From assembly GCA_035713725.1 (NCBI GenBank), contig DASTMZ010000063.1, positions 1-27,983 on the forward strand: 27,983 bases of DNA, written 5' to 3'. How positions within the stretch are numbered: position 1 is the stretch's first letter; the number at the start of each line of letters is the position of its first letter. This DNA comes from DASQPR01 sp035713725 (GTDB taxonomy: Bacteria > Actinomycetota > Actinomycetes > Mycobacteriales > Micromonosporaceae). The translations under genes were made by a program, and so were the position numbers. Positions 26,947 through 27,983 of the stretch are shown piece after piece. A model generated the notes under the pieces. That model was not told the DNA's origin. It made no database searches and saw only the letters and a program-made list of their open reading frames with translations.

Positions 26947-27983
26947 ATGGGACGGTTGTTCGGCACCGACGGCGTACGGGGTCGCGCCAACGACGACCTC
27001 ACGCCCGAGCTCGCCATGGCGGTGGCGGCCGCGGCCGCGCGTACCCTCGGCGCACTCGATCGCAGCCACCCGCCGATCGCCGTGGTGGGTCGAGATCCGC
27101 GCGCGAGTGGCGAAATGCTCGAGGCGGCCGTGGTGGCCGGGCTCGCGAGCACCGGTGCCATTGTGATGCGCGTCGGCGTGATTCCGACGCCCGGAGTCGC
27201 CTACCTCATCGGTGCGCTTGGTGCCGATCTCGGCGTGATGGTGTCCGCGTCCCACAACCCGATGCCCGACAACGGCATCAAGATCTTCGCCGCGGGCGGG
27301 CAGAAGCTGCCGGACGGAGTCGAGGACGCCATCGAGCGTACGGTCGCATCCGGCCTGTCGACGGAACGTCCGGTCGGTCCGCTCGTCGGCCGCGTGCAAG
27401 ACGTACGGGATGCCGTCGAGGCGTACGTGACGCATCTGGTCGAGGCGGCGCCGAACCCGCTGACCGGCGTGAAGGTGGTCGTGGACTGCGCCAACGGAGC
27501 GGCCGCCGCGGTCGCACCGGAGGTCTACCGGCGCGCGGGCGCCGAGGTGATCGCGATCCACGCGGAGCCGGATGGTCTCAACATCAATGACGGCTGCGGT
27601 TCGACGCACCCGGACGCACTCGTCGCGGCCGTGCGGGCGCACGGCGCCGACCTCGGCATCGCGCACGACGGAGACGCGGACCGGTGTCTCGCGGTCACGG
27701 CCGACGGCGCCATCATCGACGGCGACCACATCATGGCGATCTTGGCGATCGCTATGCGGGAGGCCGGCACGTTGACCGACGACACGCTGGTCGCGACCGT
27801 GATGAGCAACCTCGGCCTCCGGATCGCGATGGCCGAACACGGCATCACGCTCGTGGAGACGAAGGTCGGCGACCGGTATGTGCTCGAGGCGCTGACCGCG
27901 GGCGGGTTCGCGATCGGTGGAGAACAGAGCGGTCACATCGTGCTTCCGGCGTTCGCGAGCACCGGCGATGGCGTGCTGACCGG
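26947..27983 (+). CDS. glmM: Phosphoglucosamine mutase (3' end beyond the window)
   Basis: GlmM converts glucosamine-6-phosphate to glucosamine-1-phosphate for peptidoglycan precursor synthesis. The visible 345 residues (of about 450) open MGRLFGTDGVRGRANDDLTP, contain the phosphoserine motif VSASHNP with catalytic Ser102, the magnesium loop DGDADR at 241-246, and the sugar-binding GGEQSGH around 324-330. The C-terminal phosphate-binding domain is cut off by the window edge, and no stop codon is reached. ATG 26947 has GGAGG at 26934-26938, eight bases upstream. It follows rplM-rpsI, a common actinobacterial arrangement. Confidence 0.97.
   Translation, partial: MGRLFGTDGVRGRANDDLTPELAMAVAAAAARTLGALDRSHPPIAVVGRDPRASGEMLEAAVVAGLASTGAIVMRVGVIPTPGVAYLIGALGADLGVMVSASHNPMPDNGIKIFAAGGQKLPDGVEDAIERTVASGLSTERPVGPLVGRVQDVRDAVEAYVTHLVEAAPNPLTGVKVVVDCANGAAAAVAPEVYRRAGAEVIAIHAEPDGLNINDGCGSTHPDALVAAVRAHGADLGIAHDGDADRCLAVTADGAIIDGDHIMAILAIAMREAGTLTDDTLVATVMSNLGLRIAMAEHGITLVETKVGDRYVLEALTAGGFAIGGEQSGHIVLPAFASTGDGVLT

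Noticed and set aside
26904..27590. 228-residue plus-strand frame over glmM
   Set aside because: It is in a different frame from glmM, which shows clear catalytic motifs and a Shine-Dalgarno; this frame is an Arg-rich shadow.

Overview
The window is a high-GC segment of an actinobacterial chromosome carrying the long ribosomal-protein supercluster. Evidence for the phylum is the GTG-rich start usage, the gene order (tuf, S10-spc-secY-adk-map, infA-rpmJ, alpha operon, truA, rplM-rpsI-glmM), the actinobacterial EF-Tu opening, long low-complexity tails on several r-proteins, and a DUF1707 membrane protein beside map. The genus cannot be fixed from the sequence alone.

Layout: (1) tuf ends the presumed str operon. 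(2) A 433-base leader precedes rpsJ-rplC-rplD-rplW-rplB-rpsS-rplV-rpsC-rplP-rpmC-rpsQ (S10 block). (3) A 172-base gap leads into rplN-rplX-rplE-rpsZ-(gap)-rpsH-rplF-rplR-rpsE-rpmD-rplO (spc block). (4) A stem-loop and promoter precede secY-adk-map-DUF1707. (5) infA-rpmJ has its own promoter and leader. (6) The alpha block rpsM-rpsK-rpsD-rpoA-rplQ-truA follows, with unusually long structured gaps before rpsM, rpsK and rpoA. (7) An accessory stretch holds a minus-strand Pro-rich single-pass membrane protein, an RsmC-like methyltransferase, a 41-bp tandem-repeat array and an ABC-F ATPase. (8) rplM-rpsI has a good sigma70-type promoter and ends in a strong hairpin before glmM, which runs off the right edge.

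Most genes make ribosome parts (S3, S4, S5, S8, S9, S10, S11, S13, S14, S17, S19; L2-L6, L13-L18, L22-L24, L29, L30, L36) or the machinery that uses them: EF-Tu, IF-1, RNA polymerase alpha, SecY, Met-aminopeptidase, pseudouridine synthase TruA and an ABC-F factor. Within blocks many genes overlap by 1-4 bases (ATGA, GTGA, TAATG), so they are probably translationally coupled. Where genes do not overlap, the gaps are long and hold inverted repeats.

The most interesting signal is this set of structured gaps. The rpsD-rpoA gap folds on paper as a closed multi-branched element with mutually exclusive pairings. The rpsM-rpsK gap is closed by an 11-bp helix. The rpsJ leader opens with a perfect 12-bp helix. 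A 23-nt sequence is identical in the rpsJ and infA upstream regions, and its 12-nt core recurs in the secY promoter. These are candidate r-protein leader RNAs or shared regulatory sites. All pairings were found by eye; no folding or database search was run. Other points are a probable CTG start for truA and r-protein tails whose last codons double as the next gene's Shine-Dalgarno (SD) sequence.
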